64,000 bases of DNA from Nannocystis punicea (GTDB lineage Bacteria > Myxococcota_A > Polyangia > Nannocystales > Nannocystaceae), in the NCBI RefSeq assembly GCF_026965555.1, contig NZ_CP114040.1, positions 12,416,001-12,480,000 on the forward strand, given 5' to 3'. The position numbers were made by a program, and so were the translations under genes. Of this stretch, positions 44,624-54,800 are shown piece by piece (the stretch's first letter is position 1; each line of letters starts with the position of its first letter). The notes beneath the pieces are model-generated. The model had not been told where the DNA came from. It made no database searches and saw only the letters and a list, made by a program, of their open reading frames with translations.

Positions 44624-45211
44624 ATGTCGTTCATCAACTACAGTTCGCGCGAGATCAACTGCAAGCTCGTCTATTACGGGCCTGGACTCTGCGGCAAGAC
44701 GACGAACCTGCAGTACATCTACAACAAGACGCGTCCGGAGGCGAAGGGCAAGATGATCTCGCTCGCCACCGAGACCGAGCGGACCTTGTTCTTCGACTTC
44801 CTGCCCCTCAGCCTCGGCGAGATCCGCGGCTTCAAGACGCGCTTCCACCTGTACACCGTCCCGGGTCAGGTGTTCTACGACGCGAGCCGCAAGCTGATCC
44901 TCAAGGGCGTCGACGGCGTGTGCTTCGTCGCCGACTCGCAAGACGCCCGCTACGACGCCAACATCGAGAGCCTCGAGAACCTGCGCATCAACCTCCAGGA
45001 GCAGGGCTACGACCTCGACAAGCTGCCGTACGTGATGCAGTACAACAAGCGCGACCTCCCGAACGCGATGTCGATCGAGGAGCTGTCCGCGGCGCTCAAC
45101 CCGACCCGCGTCCCCGAGTTCGAGGCGATCGCGCCGAACGGCCAAGGCGTGTTCGACACGCTCAAGGCGCTCGCAAAGCAAGTGCTCGCCGAGCTGCGCA
45201 AGGGCACTTGA
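44624..45211 (+). CDS. mglA: MglA, Ras-like polarity GTPase
   Basis: A 195-residue small GTPase, the length of Myxococcus MglA. P-loop YYGPGLCGKTTN, the G3 motif TVPGQVFY with Thr in place of the usual Asp (a signature of MglA), and G4 NKRD are all present, with FINYSSREINCKLVYYG at the N-terminus. In M. xanthus GTP-bound MglA marks the leading pole and drives both gliding and type IV pilus motility. The high conservation suggests full function. The next gene on this strand begins 322 bp downstream. Confidence 0.96.
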   Translation: MSFINYSSREINCKLVYYGPGLCGKTTNLQYIYNKTRPEAKGKMISLATETERTLFFDFLPLSLGEIRGFKTRFHLYTVPGQVFYDASRKLILKGVDGVCFVADSQDARYDANIESLENLRINLQEQGYDLDKLPYVMQYNKRDLPNAMSIEELSAALNPTRVPEFEAIAPNGQGVFDTLKALAKQVLAELRKGT

Positions 45212-45444
45212 CCCCGTGCGAGCGCCGCTCGCCGTCTGTATTTCAGGACATGTTGAATCGGACAGGTCTCTTGCGACAGCCACGTGCCGTTCGTCGGCGC
45301 CCGTCGCGTGGAGCGTCCACATGGAGATTAAAGTCACAGCCATGGGGCCGCGACTGCAGGAGATGACTCTCCCGCCGCGAGACACCGAGCGCTCGGACGA
45401 CGCGTTCCCCGCCCTTACGGCCGCGAGAGGCCAGAATTAACCAG
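45212..45444. other. intergenic, no gene recognised
   Basis: Just after mglA, GCGAGCGCCGCTCGC (45219-45233) could form a small hairpin, without a T-tract. A palindrome-variant group follows at about 45244-45280 (AGGACATGTTGAATCGGACAGG). Nothing else seen. Confidence 0.4.
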
Positions 45445-45472
45445 TTGGAGCGCCTCTAACGCTGTGTATTAT
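45445..45472 (+). promoter_or_regulatory. sigma70-like promoter of the gene at 45534
   Basis: TTGGAG (-35, 45445-45450), a 16-base spacer and TATTAT (-10, 45467-45472, five of six to consensus), 62 bases before the ATG. It is the best promoter-like pair I noticed in the window. Confidence 0.55.
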
Positions 45473-45533
45473 CCCCTCGTGTGGTCCGCGCCCAGCCCCG
45501 CGCGAGCCGCCTGACCGAAGCGGAAGCCCAATC

Positions 45534-46406
45534 ATGGCCACGGAAGAATGGATTCAGGAGTCCCTCGCGCGGCTCGAGAGCCTCGAAGAGGAGCGAAAGA
45601 AGCACGAGGACGCGCTGGAAACCGCCAGCGACCCCGCCACGCTCCGCATGCACACGCAGGCCGTCGAGCGGCTCGAAGTGAAGATCCGGGCGCTGTACGC
45701 CGAGCTCGAGGCCGTCGCCGCGCAAGACGGCGGTGACGAGGCCGAGGCCGATGACGACAGCACGGCGGACGAGGACCTCGACGACGCGTCCCCCTCCGAG
45801 CCCGAGCCGGTTCGTGCCGCGCCCGCCCGCCCCGCCGCTCCCGCGGCTGCGCCCTTCTCCTCGCCCGCGGCCGCGCCGTTCAGCTCGGCACCCGCTGCCG
45901 CGCCGTTCAGCTCGGCCCCCGTCTCGCCCTTCGGCGACGCGCCCACCTCGGCCCCGTTCAGCTCGCCTCCTTCCGACACTCCCGCGTTCACCTCGTCGCC
46001 CGCCGCGTCGTTCGACGCCGGCGACGACCACGAAGGCGGCGGCTCGGGCAGCAAGATGGGTCTCATCATCGGCCTCGTCCTCGTCCTCGGCGGCGTCGGT
46101 GCCTACTTCGCCTTCGGTCGCAAGCCCGTAGAGGAGACCCCGCCGCCCGCCGCTCCCACGGAGCTCAAGGTGATCAAGAGCGGCGAGGTCCCGCCCGACA
46201 CGCAGGGCCCCCGCACCGCCAAGGGCGGCGACATCGACGCGACCCACGGCGCGCACATCAAGGAGACCGATCGTCGCACTGGCGGCGGCGGTGGCGGTGG
46301 TGCCAGCAGCAGCAGCCCGCCCTCCTCGACCGAGCCGAAGAAGAAGAAGGAAGACAAGGCCACCAAGATCGAGTCGACCGACGACCCGCTGGCCGGCATC
46401 CGCTGA
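45534..46406 (+). CDS. single-pass membrane protein with coiled coil and FSS repeats
   Basis: A 290-residue protein that I do not recognise. Residues 1-60 form a charged coiled coil (WIQESLARLESLEEERKKHE, then LEVKIRALYAELEAVA). The middle is Ala/Pro-rich with several copies of APFSSAP/SAPFSS. One membrane segment (MGLIIGLVLVLGGVGAYFAFG, about residues 174-194) is followed by a basic, glycine-rich tail ending STEPKKKKEDKATKIESTDDP. The inward or outward side of the repeat region is not clear. It has its own promoter-like sequence and terminator, so probably is transcribed alone. Confidence 0.72.
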   Translation: MATEEWIQESLARLESLEEERKKHEDALETASDPATLRMHTQAVERLEVKIRALYAELEAVAAQDGGDEAEADDDSTADEDLDDASPSEPEPVRAAPARPAAPAAAPFSSPAAAPFSSAPAAAPFSSAPVSPFGDAPTSAPFSSPPSDTPAFTSSPAASFDAGDDHEGGGSGSKMGLIIGLVLVLGGVGAYFAFGRKPVEETPPPAAPTELKVIKSGEVPPDTQGPRTAKGGDIDATHGAHIKETDRRTGGGGGGGASSSSPPSSTEPKKKKEDKATKIESTDDPLAGIR

Positions 46407-46437
46407 TCCTCGCGCGGCTCGCCGCCGCCACTGCCTC

Positions 46438-46467
46438 AAGGGCCATGTCGCTTCCGACATGGCCCTT
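46438..46467 (+). terminator. strong hairpin after the coiled-coil gene
   Basis: AAGGGCCATGTCG/CGACATGGCCCTT, a perfect 13-bp stem with loop CTTC, 31 bases after the stop. There is only a short T-run. The stem carries CATGTC/GACATG arms like the iterated palindrome, so it may be both. Confidence 0.6.
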
Positions 46468-46786
46468 CGTGCATCTGGAGTTCGAGCCGTCGCCGCCGCG
46501 CAGAATCACCGCGGGCGCGCAAACTGTCCGTGGATATCCGGAGCGACACGACCAGCACTGCCCACCGGCTGCTCGCTCTCCGCATCGCGCCACTCGGGAC
46601 ACGGCCGCTTCGCGAGAAGCGCGAGTGCTCGAGGCACTCCAGTACTCAACGCGGAGGGTCGCTCGTGGTTCCGCGGACGGACGTCGGTAGCGGCGACGGC
46701 GATGGATGCTCCTCGAGCTTGCGACGCTGCGAGGAAGGAAGTTCCGATCGCTCGAGGAGTCCCGGCAGCGCCCCACCTCGGCCCGC
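46468..46786. other. intergenic, no gene recognised
   Basis: GC-rich, with open frames in several phases that share no recognisable motif. It leads into the 136-bp array. Confidence 0.4.
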
Positions 46787-47330
46787 GAGCACGAGACGCG
46801 CGTGCCTTCGTCCGCCCGCGTCGAGCGACGAGCACGACGTCTCTGCTTCTTCTCGTCGGTCTTCGGAGTCGGCGGCGCGCGGAAGACCGGCGCAGGGCCG
46901 GCGGGGTTCGGCGGCCGCGTGTGAGCACGAGACGCGCGTGCCTTCGTCCGCCCGCGTCGAGCGACGAGCACGACGTCTCTGCTTCTTCTCGTCGGTCTTC
47001 GGAGTCGGCGGCGCGCGGAAGACCGGCGCAGGGCCGGCGGGGTTCGGCGGCTGCGTGTGAGCACGAGACGCGCGTGCCTTCGTCCGCCCGCGTCGAGCGA
47101 CGAGCACGACGTCTCTACTTCTTCTCGTCGGTCTTCGGAGTCGGCGGCGCGCGGAAGACCAGCGCAGGGCCGGCGGGGTTCGGCGGCTGCGTGTGAGCAC
47201 GAGACGCGCGTGCCTTCGTCCGCCCGCGTCGAGCGACGAGCCCGACGTCTCTACTTCTTCTCGTCGGTCTTCGGAGTCGGCGGCGCGCGGAAGACCGGCG
47301 CGGGCCCGGCGGGGTTCGGCGGCGGCGTCG
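46787..47330. repeat. four tandem 136-bp units, one being the 3' end of the TPR-like gene
   Basis: Units start at 46787, 46923, 47059 and 47195, exactly 136 bp apart, each beginning GAGCACGAGACGCGCGTGCC. The last unit holds the end of the minus-strand gene (stop 47251-47253); the other three lie beyond the stop. In units 1 and 2 the equivalent of the stop codon TAG is CAG; unit 3 keeps TAG. Since 136 is not a multiple of three, copies cannot extend the protein in frame. Near-identity suggests recent duplication. Confidence 0.92.
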
Positions 47331-48999
47331 AACCGATCGCGGGCAGGTCGAGCCGCGTCGTACCGCGCGTGGGCAGACCGGTGCGTGGCATCGCCGGCGC
47401 GAACGGAGCGCCTGCGGGCGGCGCAGCGACGTTGTTGAGCGAGGGCAAGTTCGGAGCCGGCGGCTTGCTCGGCTCGTTGGTCGGCAGCACGCCGAGCAGC
47501 GTCTGACGCCGGCGCATCACCGGCGCGTCGTTGTCGGCCTTGGCCTCGGGCGCAGCGACCGGCGGCGTCACCGGCCCCGGCATGAACAGCGACGTCGCGC
47601 GGGGAGCCGGAGCAGGCGGCGGAGCAGCAGCAGGCGCGGGCTTCAGATCCGGCGCAGGACCGGGCGTGAACGGCATCGTCCCGCCGACGCGCGGTGCCCC
47701 GATGATCGGCGGCGCGACCGGCAGCGGCGTGTTGCCGATGTCGGGCACGATGAGGCTCGGCGGCGCGGCCGGAACGGCGGGCACCTCGGTCGACAGCGCC
47801 GCAGCCACCGAATCGATGCGAGACTTCGAGTCGTCGCTGTTCTTGTCCTTGAACAGCTCCGACAGCGGCGTCGCCGAGATGTGCGGCGTCGAGAACAGAT
47901 CGATCTCGAGACCCGGACGCGGCGCGTCGGGGTCGCGCTCGATCGGCGCCGCGGGCCTCACCGGCTCGGCTACGGGCACCGGCACCGACGCATGCGTCGC
48001 CGCCTCGGCGGGCGCGAACCTCCGCGTCGGCTCGGCGGTCTCGGAGCGCGACTCGTTCATCCCAGCCTCGCTCGCGGTCGGCTCGCCGCCGCCGCCGATC
48101 TCGCCCGACACGATCTCGCTGGCGGCCGCCTCGCTCGAGACCACGATCGTCGTGCGCCGCGAACGCGCGCGACGCTCGCGGCGGAGCTGCGCCTCGAGGT
48201 AGTCCTGCAGACCCTTGCGAGCGCGCTTGATCAGGTCGTCCGTCACCGAGTCGGGCGCCACGTCCTTGATCGCGATCTGCACCTGCTCGAGCACCACCGA
48301 CGCCTCGTCGATGCGCTCGAGCTTCTGCAGCGCGAGCGCCTGCGCGGCGACGATCCGCGGGTGGTCGCCGATGGTCTTGCGCGCGGCCTCGATGTAGCTC
48401 AGCGCCTGCTTGAACTTCTTGCTCTCGATCAGCAGGACGATGCCGAGGTCGAGCTGGTCGCGCGGGCCGAGCAGGTTGGCCTGCGTCAGCTTCTGCAGCA
48501 GCTCGCGGGCCTTGGTGCGCTCGCCGGCGACCACGTGCGCGTGGGCCTGCGCGCTGATCAGCATCACCGCCTCGGGCTGCCCGCACAGCTCGGCCGTCTC
48601 GGCGAAGCCGGCCGCGGCCGCATGTCCGTCGCCGAGCTTGAGGTTGAGCAGCGCGAGCTGCAGCGTGCGCCAGCCGGCCGGCGCGAACAGGCGGACGATC
48701 GGCCGCTGCGGCAGCTCCGTGAGCAGCTCGCCGGCGCGAGAGCGATCGGCGGCCAGGACCTCGCGGCCGAGCTGCTCGAGCCGGCTCGTCACCAGGCCCG
48801 GCAGCAGCAGGAACACGCCGAAGCCGGCGAGCACGAAGCTGACGCGCAGCGCGGTCGACGACATCAGCAGCCCGACCAGGATCAGCACCCCCGGCACGGC
48901 CCATTGCACGACCTTCCCCTGGACGGGGCGGGCGCTCCGCAGCCAGAGGTGCTGCGGGACCACGACGGCCGGGAGCTCGCTGTGTTTGGGACCTGCCAT
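47251..48999 (-). CDS. membrane protein with TPR-like domain and long Pro/Ala-rich tail
   Basis: A 582-residue protein. Two membrane segments lie near residues 30-70 (VVQWAVPGVLILVGLLMSS, VSFVLAGFGVFLLLPGL). Residues about 75-260 are helical pairs (LLNLKLGDGHAAAAGFAETA, LDLGIVLLIESKKFKQALSY) of TPR type, likely a protein-interaction domain in the cytoplasm. The rest is disordered, rich in Pro, Ala and Val, ending PAPVFRAPPTPKTDEKK. I do not recognise a specific family. Upstream, a divergent M48-like gene begins about 120 bp away. The terminal 80 bp of the gene form the fourth unit of the 136-bp array. Confidence 0.75.
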   Translation of the reverse strand: MAGPKHSELPAVVVPQHLWLRSARPVQGKVVQWAVPGVLILVGLLMSSTALRVSFVLAGFGVFLLLPGLVTSRLEQLGREVLAADRSRAGELLTELPQRPIVRLFAPAGWRTLQLALLNLKLGDGHAAAAGFAETAELCGQPEAVMLISAQAHAHVVAGERTKARELLQKLTQANLLGPRDQLDLGIVLLIESKKFKQALSYIEAARKTIGDHPRIVAAQALALQKLERIDEASVVLEQVQIAIKDVAPDSVTDDLIKRARKGLQDYLEAQLRRERRARSRRTTIVVSSEAAASEIVSGEIGGGGEPTASEAGMNESRSETAEPTRRFAPAEAATHASVPVPVAEPVRPAAPIERDPDAPRPGLEIDLFSTPHISATPLSELFKDKNSDDSKSRIDSVAAALSTEVPAVPAAPPSLIVPDIGNTPLPVAPPIIGAPRVGGTMPFTPGPAPDLKPAPAAAPPPAPAPRATSLFMPGPVTPPVAAPEAKADNDAPVMRRRQTLLGVLPTNEPSKPPAPNLPSLNNVAAPPAGAPFAPAMPRTGLPTRGTTRLDLPAIGSTPPPNPAGPAPVFRAPPTPKTDEKK

Positions 49000-49119
49000 G
49001 AGTTATCCGCAGCCGGGCATACCTAGATCGGCGCAGCCCTGCAAGCTAGTTTGCGCCCTCTCCGGCTTTTCGGCCGGACCGGCGACAGATCGCGTGGCAC
49101 GCCTGCTAGAATCGCTCCG

Positions 49120-50046
49120 GTGAGCTCCCCACTCGACCTCGGCCGCTTCGTCCAGCGCCGTCAGCTCCGCGGCTACGAGCAGGACCTCGCCCGCGCCAGC
49201 TACGCCTACGGCGTCGATCTCCGCCGCTTTCAGTGGCTCAGCCACTCGTTGGCGGCCCAAACCGCCATGCGCGCGCTCGAGTTGCGGTGGAGTGAACATG
49301 CGACGTCGCTGATGACCTCGGGGGACCTACAGTACCCCGAAGGTGCCGACAGTCTCCCGATTCTGCAAGAGCTCATCCAGATCGCCGAGCTCTTGCACGC
49401 CGGCTTACCCGGCATCCGCTTCGTCTCTGCGAAGGGCCGCGCGTCCGGTATGTGGCCGCTCGTGGCGCCGCTCGCCAACTCTCGCGGCGGCGACGCGTGG
49501 CTCGTCCTCGACCGCGACCGCCTACAAGCCGAGCCCCCGGGCGTCCGCGCCTTCTTGCTCGCGCAGGGCCTCGCTCACCTGCAATGCGGCCACGGCGGCC
49601 TGTTCATGGCACACCTCATGAGTGCGCGCGACCGCGTCACCCACGGCCTCGTCCGCGCCTTGCTCCGCTCGTGGAGTCAGGTCGCCGTCTTCTCGGCCGA
49701 CCGCGCCGGCCTGCTCGCCGCGGGCGAGCTCGAACCCGCCTTGCAAGCGCTCGATCCGCGCGGCCGGCCGCAGCCCGACTGGCTCCCCGCTTTCTCGCCG
49801 CGACCCGAGCGCGAGCGCGCCCTGCGGGAGTTCGAACGCAGCCGCGTCGTCGCGCGCATTCGCTCGCAGCAACACCTCCGCCGCGAACAAACCTCGCCCG
49901 AGGAGATCGTCGCGGCCCTCGAAGCCAGCGAGGCGACCGGCGCCGCTGCGCAGCCGGCGGACGCACCCGCCGCCGAGGTCCCGGCCGACGCCTGGCCGCT
50001 CGCGCGCTGTGATCAGCGCCTCACCACGCGACTGAGGCTCCTGTGA
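49120..50046 (+). CDS. degenerate M48-peptidase-like protein coupled to the dynamin pair
   Basis: A 308-residue protein. From about residue 145, AFLLAQGLAHLQCGHGGLFM, then AVFSADRAGLLA, follows the layout of M48 peptidases, where HExxH is followed by a Glu just before the (S/C)ADRAG motif. Here HExxH has become QGLAH (only the second His remains) and the Glu before SADRAG is Val, so zinc binding should be lost. I infer a pseudo-peptidase. GTG start at 49120. The stop overlaps the start of the first dynamin gene, so it is coupled to that system. No signal peptide. The family match is from motif pattern alone. Confidence 0.6.
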   Translation: MSSPLDLGRFVQRRQLRGYEQDLARASYAYGVDLRRFQWLSHSLAAQTAMRALELRWSEHATSLMTSGDLQYPEGADSLPILQELIQIAELLHAGLPGIRFVSAKGRASGMWPLVAPLANSRGGDAWLVLDRDRLQAEPPGVRAFLLAQGLAHLQCGHGGLFMAHLMSARDRVTHGLVRALLRSWSQVAVFSADRAGLLAAGELEPALQALDPRGRPQPDWLPAFSPRPERERALREFERSRVVARIRSQQHLRREQTSPEEIVAALEASEATGAAAQPADAPAAEVPADAWPLARCDQRLTTRLRLL

Positions 50047-51881
50047 TGACGAGCTCCCCTTCGGCTCCCGTTTCCTCCGCCCTCCTCCACCTCGCCGACG
50101 GCCTGCGCCGAGCGGCCGACCAGCTCGGGCTGCCGCGCCTCGGCGCCCAGGTCGTCGAGGAGACCACCCGCCGGCTGACCGAGTCGCGCCTGCGGGTCCT
50201 CGTGCTCGGCGAGATCAAGCAGGGCAAGAGCACCCTGATCAACGCCATCCTCGGCGAGGCCTTGCTGCCCACCGGCGTCACGCCGACCACCGGCGCGGTC
50301 GTCCAGCTGGTCCGCGGCGACACCACCGAGCGCCGGCTCCACGGCCCCGCCGGCGCCGAGGTCCTCGCGCCCGAGCGGTTCGCCGAGCTCGCGCGCGGCA
50401 AGTCGCCGATCGAGGGCTCACTGGTCGTCACCACCACCAGCGAGCAGCTCCCGCCGGAGCTCGAGCTGATCGACACCCCCGGCATCAACGACATCCTCCG
50501 CCTGCGCACCCTCATCAGCCGCGGTGAGCTGCCCCGCGGCGACGCGCTGCTGCTCGTCCTCGACGCCACACAGGTGCTCAAGCGCACCGAGCTCGCCTTC
50601 CTGCGCGACGCCCTGATCGCCGTCGGCGGGCTCGGGGACAGCGGGGCCACGTTGTTGCTCGCGCTCAACCGCGTCGACCTGATCCCCGAGGCCGAGCGCC
50701 CGGCTGTCCTTTCGCACATCCAGGCCCAGCTCGCGAGCATGATCCCCGGCCCGCTCGAGATCTTCCAGACCGACGCGCGCACTGCGGTCAAAGATCCGGC
50801 GAAGGACAGCCTCGGCGTGCGCGAGGTGCTGCGCCTGCGCGAGCGCCTCAAACAGCTCGCCGGCCAGACCCGCGACCTGTCGCCGCCGCGCGCCCGCACC
50901 TACCTGCTGCGCAACGCCGACCTCCTCGCCCACCACGCCGCCACGTTGGCTCGCGCCCTGCGGCTCGAGCACGCGGCAGTCCGCGACGAGCTGGCCGCAG
51001 TGCGCAAGGCCTTCATCGAGCAGCAGCTCGACGTCGAGCAGCAGCGCGCCACGATCGCCACTCGCCGCGGCGAGATCGTCGAGCGCACGCGCGAGCACCT
51101 CGCCAACTTCCGCGGCGAGCTCGAGGAGGCGATCCTCAAGCAGCTCGAGCGCCCCGACCTGCGCATCACCGCCGAGCTGCTGCCGACCGCCTCGCAGGAC
51201 GCGCTCATGCACTTCGTCTACAGCGAGGCCGAGCGCCTGCGCCTCGCGCTCGAGGGCCTCACGCGCGAGGTCATGCAGACCTGCGGCGAGCAGGCCCAGC
51301 GCCGCCTCGCCACCGCCATGCTCAGCCTCGGTCTGCGCGGCCCCGTCATCCACATCCGCCCGCCCTCGGTGTTCGTGGAGGCCGGCACCCTCGCGGTCGG
51401 CGTCGCCGGCACCGCCGTCATGTACTTCGGCAACATCGTCACCGGCCTGGTGATGACCGTCGCCGCCCCGCTGGCCACCATGGTCCTGCGCGAGCGTTCG
51501 GTCCGCGAGGTCCGCACCGCCGCGCGCGCCAGCGTCCCGCCGGCGCTGGCCACCGCCTTCGGCGACCTCGAGTCGGCGCTGGTCCGCGCCGTCGACGACC
51601 ACGTCGCCACGCTCGAGGAGATCCTCGTCCTCGCGCACGGTCAGCTCGGCGACCAGCTGCAGTCCCTGCTGCAGCGCGTGATCGACCTCGACGAGCACGC
51701 CGCCCTGCCGCCCGCCGATCCGCCGCAGGCGCCCGCGAGCGAGCCCGCCACACAACCTGTCTCTTCAGCCAGCGAGGCGCGCAAGACCGCAGCCGCCGAG
51801 CTCCGCGCGCTCGAGCCCCGCCTGGCCGACCTCCGCGCGCAGATCGCCGCGGTCCCGATCGCCCCCGAGCACGCGCGATGA
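50046..51881 (+). CDS. dynamin-family GTPase, first of a tandem pair
   Basis: A 611-residue bacterial dynamin-like protein. G1 GEIKQGKSTLINAILGE (about residue 55), G2 Thr in PTGVTPTTGAV, G3 LIDTPGIND (about 142) and G4 NRVD (about 208) are all present. Long helices follow (the dynamin stalk), with a hydrophobic paddle-like segment TLAVGVAGTAVMYFGNIVTG (about 447-475) that could insert into membrane, then an amphipathic C-terminal helix. ATG 50046 overlaps the upstream stop (TGATG); GTG 50043 is an alternative. It overlaps the second dynamin by four bases (ATGA). Paired bacterial dynamins are known to act together in membrane remodelling. Confidence 0.88.
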   Translation: MTSSPSAPVSSALLHLADGLRRAADQLGLPRLGAQVVEETTRRLTESRLRVLVLGEIKQGKSTLINAILGEALLPTGVTPTTGAVVQLVRGDTTERRLHGPAGAEVLAPERFAELARGKSPIEGSLVVTTTSEQLPPELELIDTPGINDILRLRTLISRGELPRGDALLLVLDATQVLKRTELAFLRDALIAVGGLGDSGATLLLALNRVDLIPEAERPAVLSHIQAQLASMIPGPLEIFQTDARTAVKDPAKDSLGVREVLRLRERLKQLAGQTRDLSPPRARTYLLRNADLLAHHAATLARALRLEHAAVRDELAAVRKAFIEQQLDVEQQRATIATRRGEIVERTREHLANFRGELEEAILKQLERPDLRITAELLPTASQDALMHFVYSEAERLRLALEGLTREVMQTCGEQAQRRLATAMLSLGLRGPVIHIRPPSVFVEAGTLAVGVAGTAVMYFGNIVTGLVMTVAAPLATMVLRERSVREVRTAARASVPPALATAFGDLESALVRAVDDHVATLEEILVLAHGQLGDQLQSLLQRVIDLDEHAALPPADPPQAPASEPATQPVSSASEARKTAAAELRALEPRLADLRAQIAAVPIAPEHAR

Positions 51882-54800
51882 GCAGCGACGACACCCGCAA
51901 GCCCAAGGACGAAGACAAGAACCCGCTGCGCTCGATGGGCTCCGCCCTCGGCGGCTGGGCCAAGCGCATGGGCACGATCCTCAGCGAGGTCGCCCAGCAA
52001 GGCCCGCCCGAAGAGGTCGCGCGGGCGCTCGCCCAGGCCCGCGAGCTCGGCCTCGTCGGCGACTACGCCGGCGCCGCGCAGCGCCTGCGCGAGCCGCTGG
52101 TGCAGCGGCCGAATGATCCTCACCTCAAGCTCGCCCTGGCGATCACCCGCGTCTCGCAGGTCCTCACCGGCAACGCGCACCTCAGCGTCCTGCTCGAGCT
52201 CTCCGAGCCGCAGAGCAAGCGCGGCGAGCGAGCCCTCCCCGAGACGCTCGCCGAGGCCGCGCGCCTGGTGTTGCGCGACGAGTTCGACCCCGCGCTCGAC
52301 CAACTCCGCCGCGGCCGCAAGCTGGTCGAGGACGCCGCCGAGCCGGCGATCCACGACGCCCGCTTCCTCCTCAACCTCCTCACCACGCTCCTGCAGATCC
52401 GCCGCGGCCGCTTCGAGCGCGCGCTGCTCGAGTTCCAGCGGGCTCGCGCGCGCCTGCCCGAAGGGACACGTGGTCCGCTGCGCGCGTTGCTGGTCCGCGA
52501 GGGCGCGCAGCTGCTGCTCGCCGAAGATCACCTCGACGAGGCGATCGCCTGGCTCACGGGCGAGGCCGACCTCGGCAACACCGCCGCCGAGGTCGACCTC
52601 GGCACCGCGGCCGCGCGCGCCTACCTCGCCGTCGCCCTGGCCGCCAAGGGCGATCGCGTCGGCGCCGAGGCCGTGCGCGCGAAGCTCTCAGCCCGGCCCG
52701 AGTGGGAGGAGCACCTCGTCCGGATCCACCTGTGCCTCGGGACAGGTGCCGAGGCGCGCACCCTCGCCCTCCGGCACCTCCAGCAGGACCCGCAGAGCCC
52801 GCGGCGCAAGCGGCTGTGGGCCCTGTCCGAGGTCGCGGCCTGGCCGGTCGGTGGTTGCGACGCCACCCCGTCGATCCGCTCGACCGTGCTCGACGCCCTC
52901 GTCGACGCCGCCTCCTCGGCCGCCGGCGAGCGGCAGGAGCGTCACCTCCACGAGCTCGCCCACGTCGCCCTGCGCGCCGACCTCCTGTCCGATGGGACAG
53001 TCGCGCTGATCCGCCGGCGCCTGCAGGACGGGGCCGCCTCCGCCGCCGAGGAGCTGCGGCTCGTCAACGCCCGCCGGCGCATGCAGGACAACGACGAGCG
53101 CGCCGCCGACGACTTCCTCCCCGGTCCGCCGCCGCGCTTCCGCAGCCAACCCGACCTCGGCGGCCCCTTCGGCCCCGACGAGATCTCCCCCCTGCGCGAC
53201 GCCAGCCAGCGCCTCGGCGTCCTGCGCGGCCAGCGGGCCCTGGCCTCCGCCGAGTTCTGCCTCAAGAGCCATGTCTCGGGGGACAGCCAGCCCGTCAACC
53301 TCCACGAGGCCGCGCAGGAGTACCTGGTCGAGGTCCTCACCGAGGCCCCCGAACACGAGCGAGCCCGGGCCCTCCTCGCCCAGCTCGCGCAACCACTTCA
53401 GAGCAACCGGCTCGAAGATCTGCTGGCCGCCGCCACCGCCCTGCTGGCGGCGATCCCGAGCCGCGTCCTCGGCGTCCCGATCACCGGCGTCGCCGACGCC
53501 CTCTCCGGCGTGATCGCGGCGCGCGAGCGCCTGGCCCGTCCGCTCACCATCGCCGTCATGGGCGAGTTCTCGTCGGGCAAGAGCACCTTCGTCAACGCGC
53601 TGCTCGGCGAGGTCGTCGCGCCGATGGGCGTGCTGCCGACCACCACCACCATCAACTTCTTCCGCCGCGGTCCCACGGGCGGCGCGCGCGTGCACTACCG
53701 CGACGGCAGCATCAGCACGGTCGCGCGCGGCGAGGTGCACACCTTCCTGCGCGGCCTCGACGACGTGGCGGCGAGCCGGGTGCGGCACATGGAGATCGAG
53801 CGCACCTCGGCGCGCATGGGCGAGGCGGCGGTGGTCGACACGCCGGGCCTCAACGCGCTCGACGGCTTCCACGAGCGGGTCGCCCGCGAGTTCGTCGACG
53901 AGGCCGACGCGATCATCTGGATCTTCTCGGCCACCCGCGGCGGCGCGGCCTCCGAGGCGGGTGTCCTCAAGAGCATGCGCGCCGACGGCCGCCAGGTCCT
54001 CGGCGTCCTCAACAAGGTCGACACCCTCGACCCCGAGGAGCGCACCGAGCTCACCGACTACCTCAAGCAGCAGTTCGGCGACGTCCTGCTCGACATCATC
54101 CCCGTGTGCGCGAGCGAGGCGCTCGAGCTGCGCACCGGCTCGGCCGACCCGGAGGCGCGCCACGACGATCCGTTCCGCGCCGTCGAGGACGCGCTGGAGA
54201 AACACTTCCTCGCCCACGCGCGCGAGCTCAAGCGTTCGCTGGCCGCCCGCCGCCTCGGCGACGCGCTCACCCGCACCGCCGCCGCAGTCCGCCACGCGAT
54301 CGCCGGCCTCGAGACCAAGGCCAGCCAGAGCGGCCCGGTCGGCTCCGACCCGGCTCACCTCGAGGCCCGCCTCGTCGCCCTCGGCGACAAGGTCTACGGC
54401 CAACTGCTCGCCCTCGACGACCTGCTCACCCGCGAGTGCCTGGCCCTCGGCGTGCTCCGGGCCGGCGCCGGCGGCAAGATCCTCGTCACCGAGCAGGACG
54501 TCACCTACCTGACGGCTGTCCTTCGGGACAGCATCCTGCGCGCCCTCCAGGCCGACCTCGGCGAGCTGTCCCAAGAGCCAGGCTCCGACGCCTTCTCCGA
54601 CATCCTCGCCGCGCGCCTGGTCCCGTGGGCCCAGGGTTATCTCGACAGCCTCGAGTCGTCCGGCTTCATCGCCTCGCTGATCCACGAGCACGGCCACGGC
54701 GTCGCCAAGGGCGAGGCGGCCCTGCGCGAGCGCTACCGCAGCGCCCTCGCCCCGGTCGCCGCCAGCTGGCGCAAGTTCATCCGCGGCCAGGTCCGGTCGA

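Noticed and set aside
46468..47250. Small genes on either strand downstream of the coiled-coil gene
   Set aside because: The frames are copies of one another generated by the 136-bp repeat and resemble the antisense or shifted end of the neighbouring gene.
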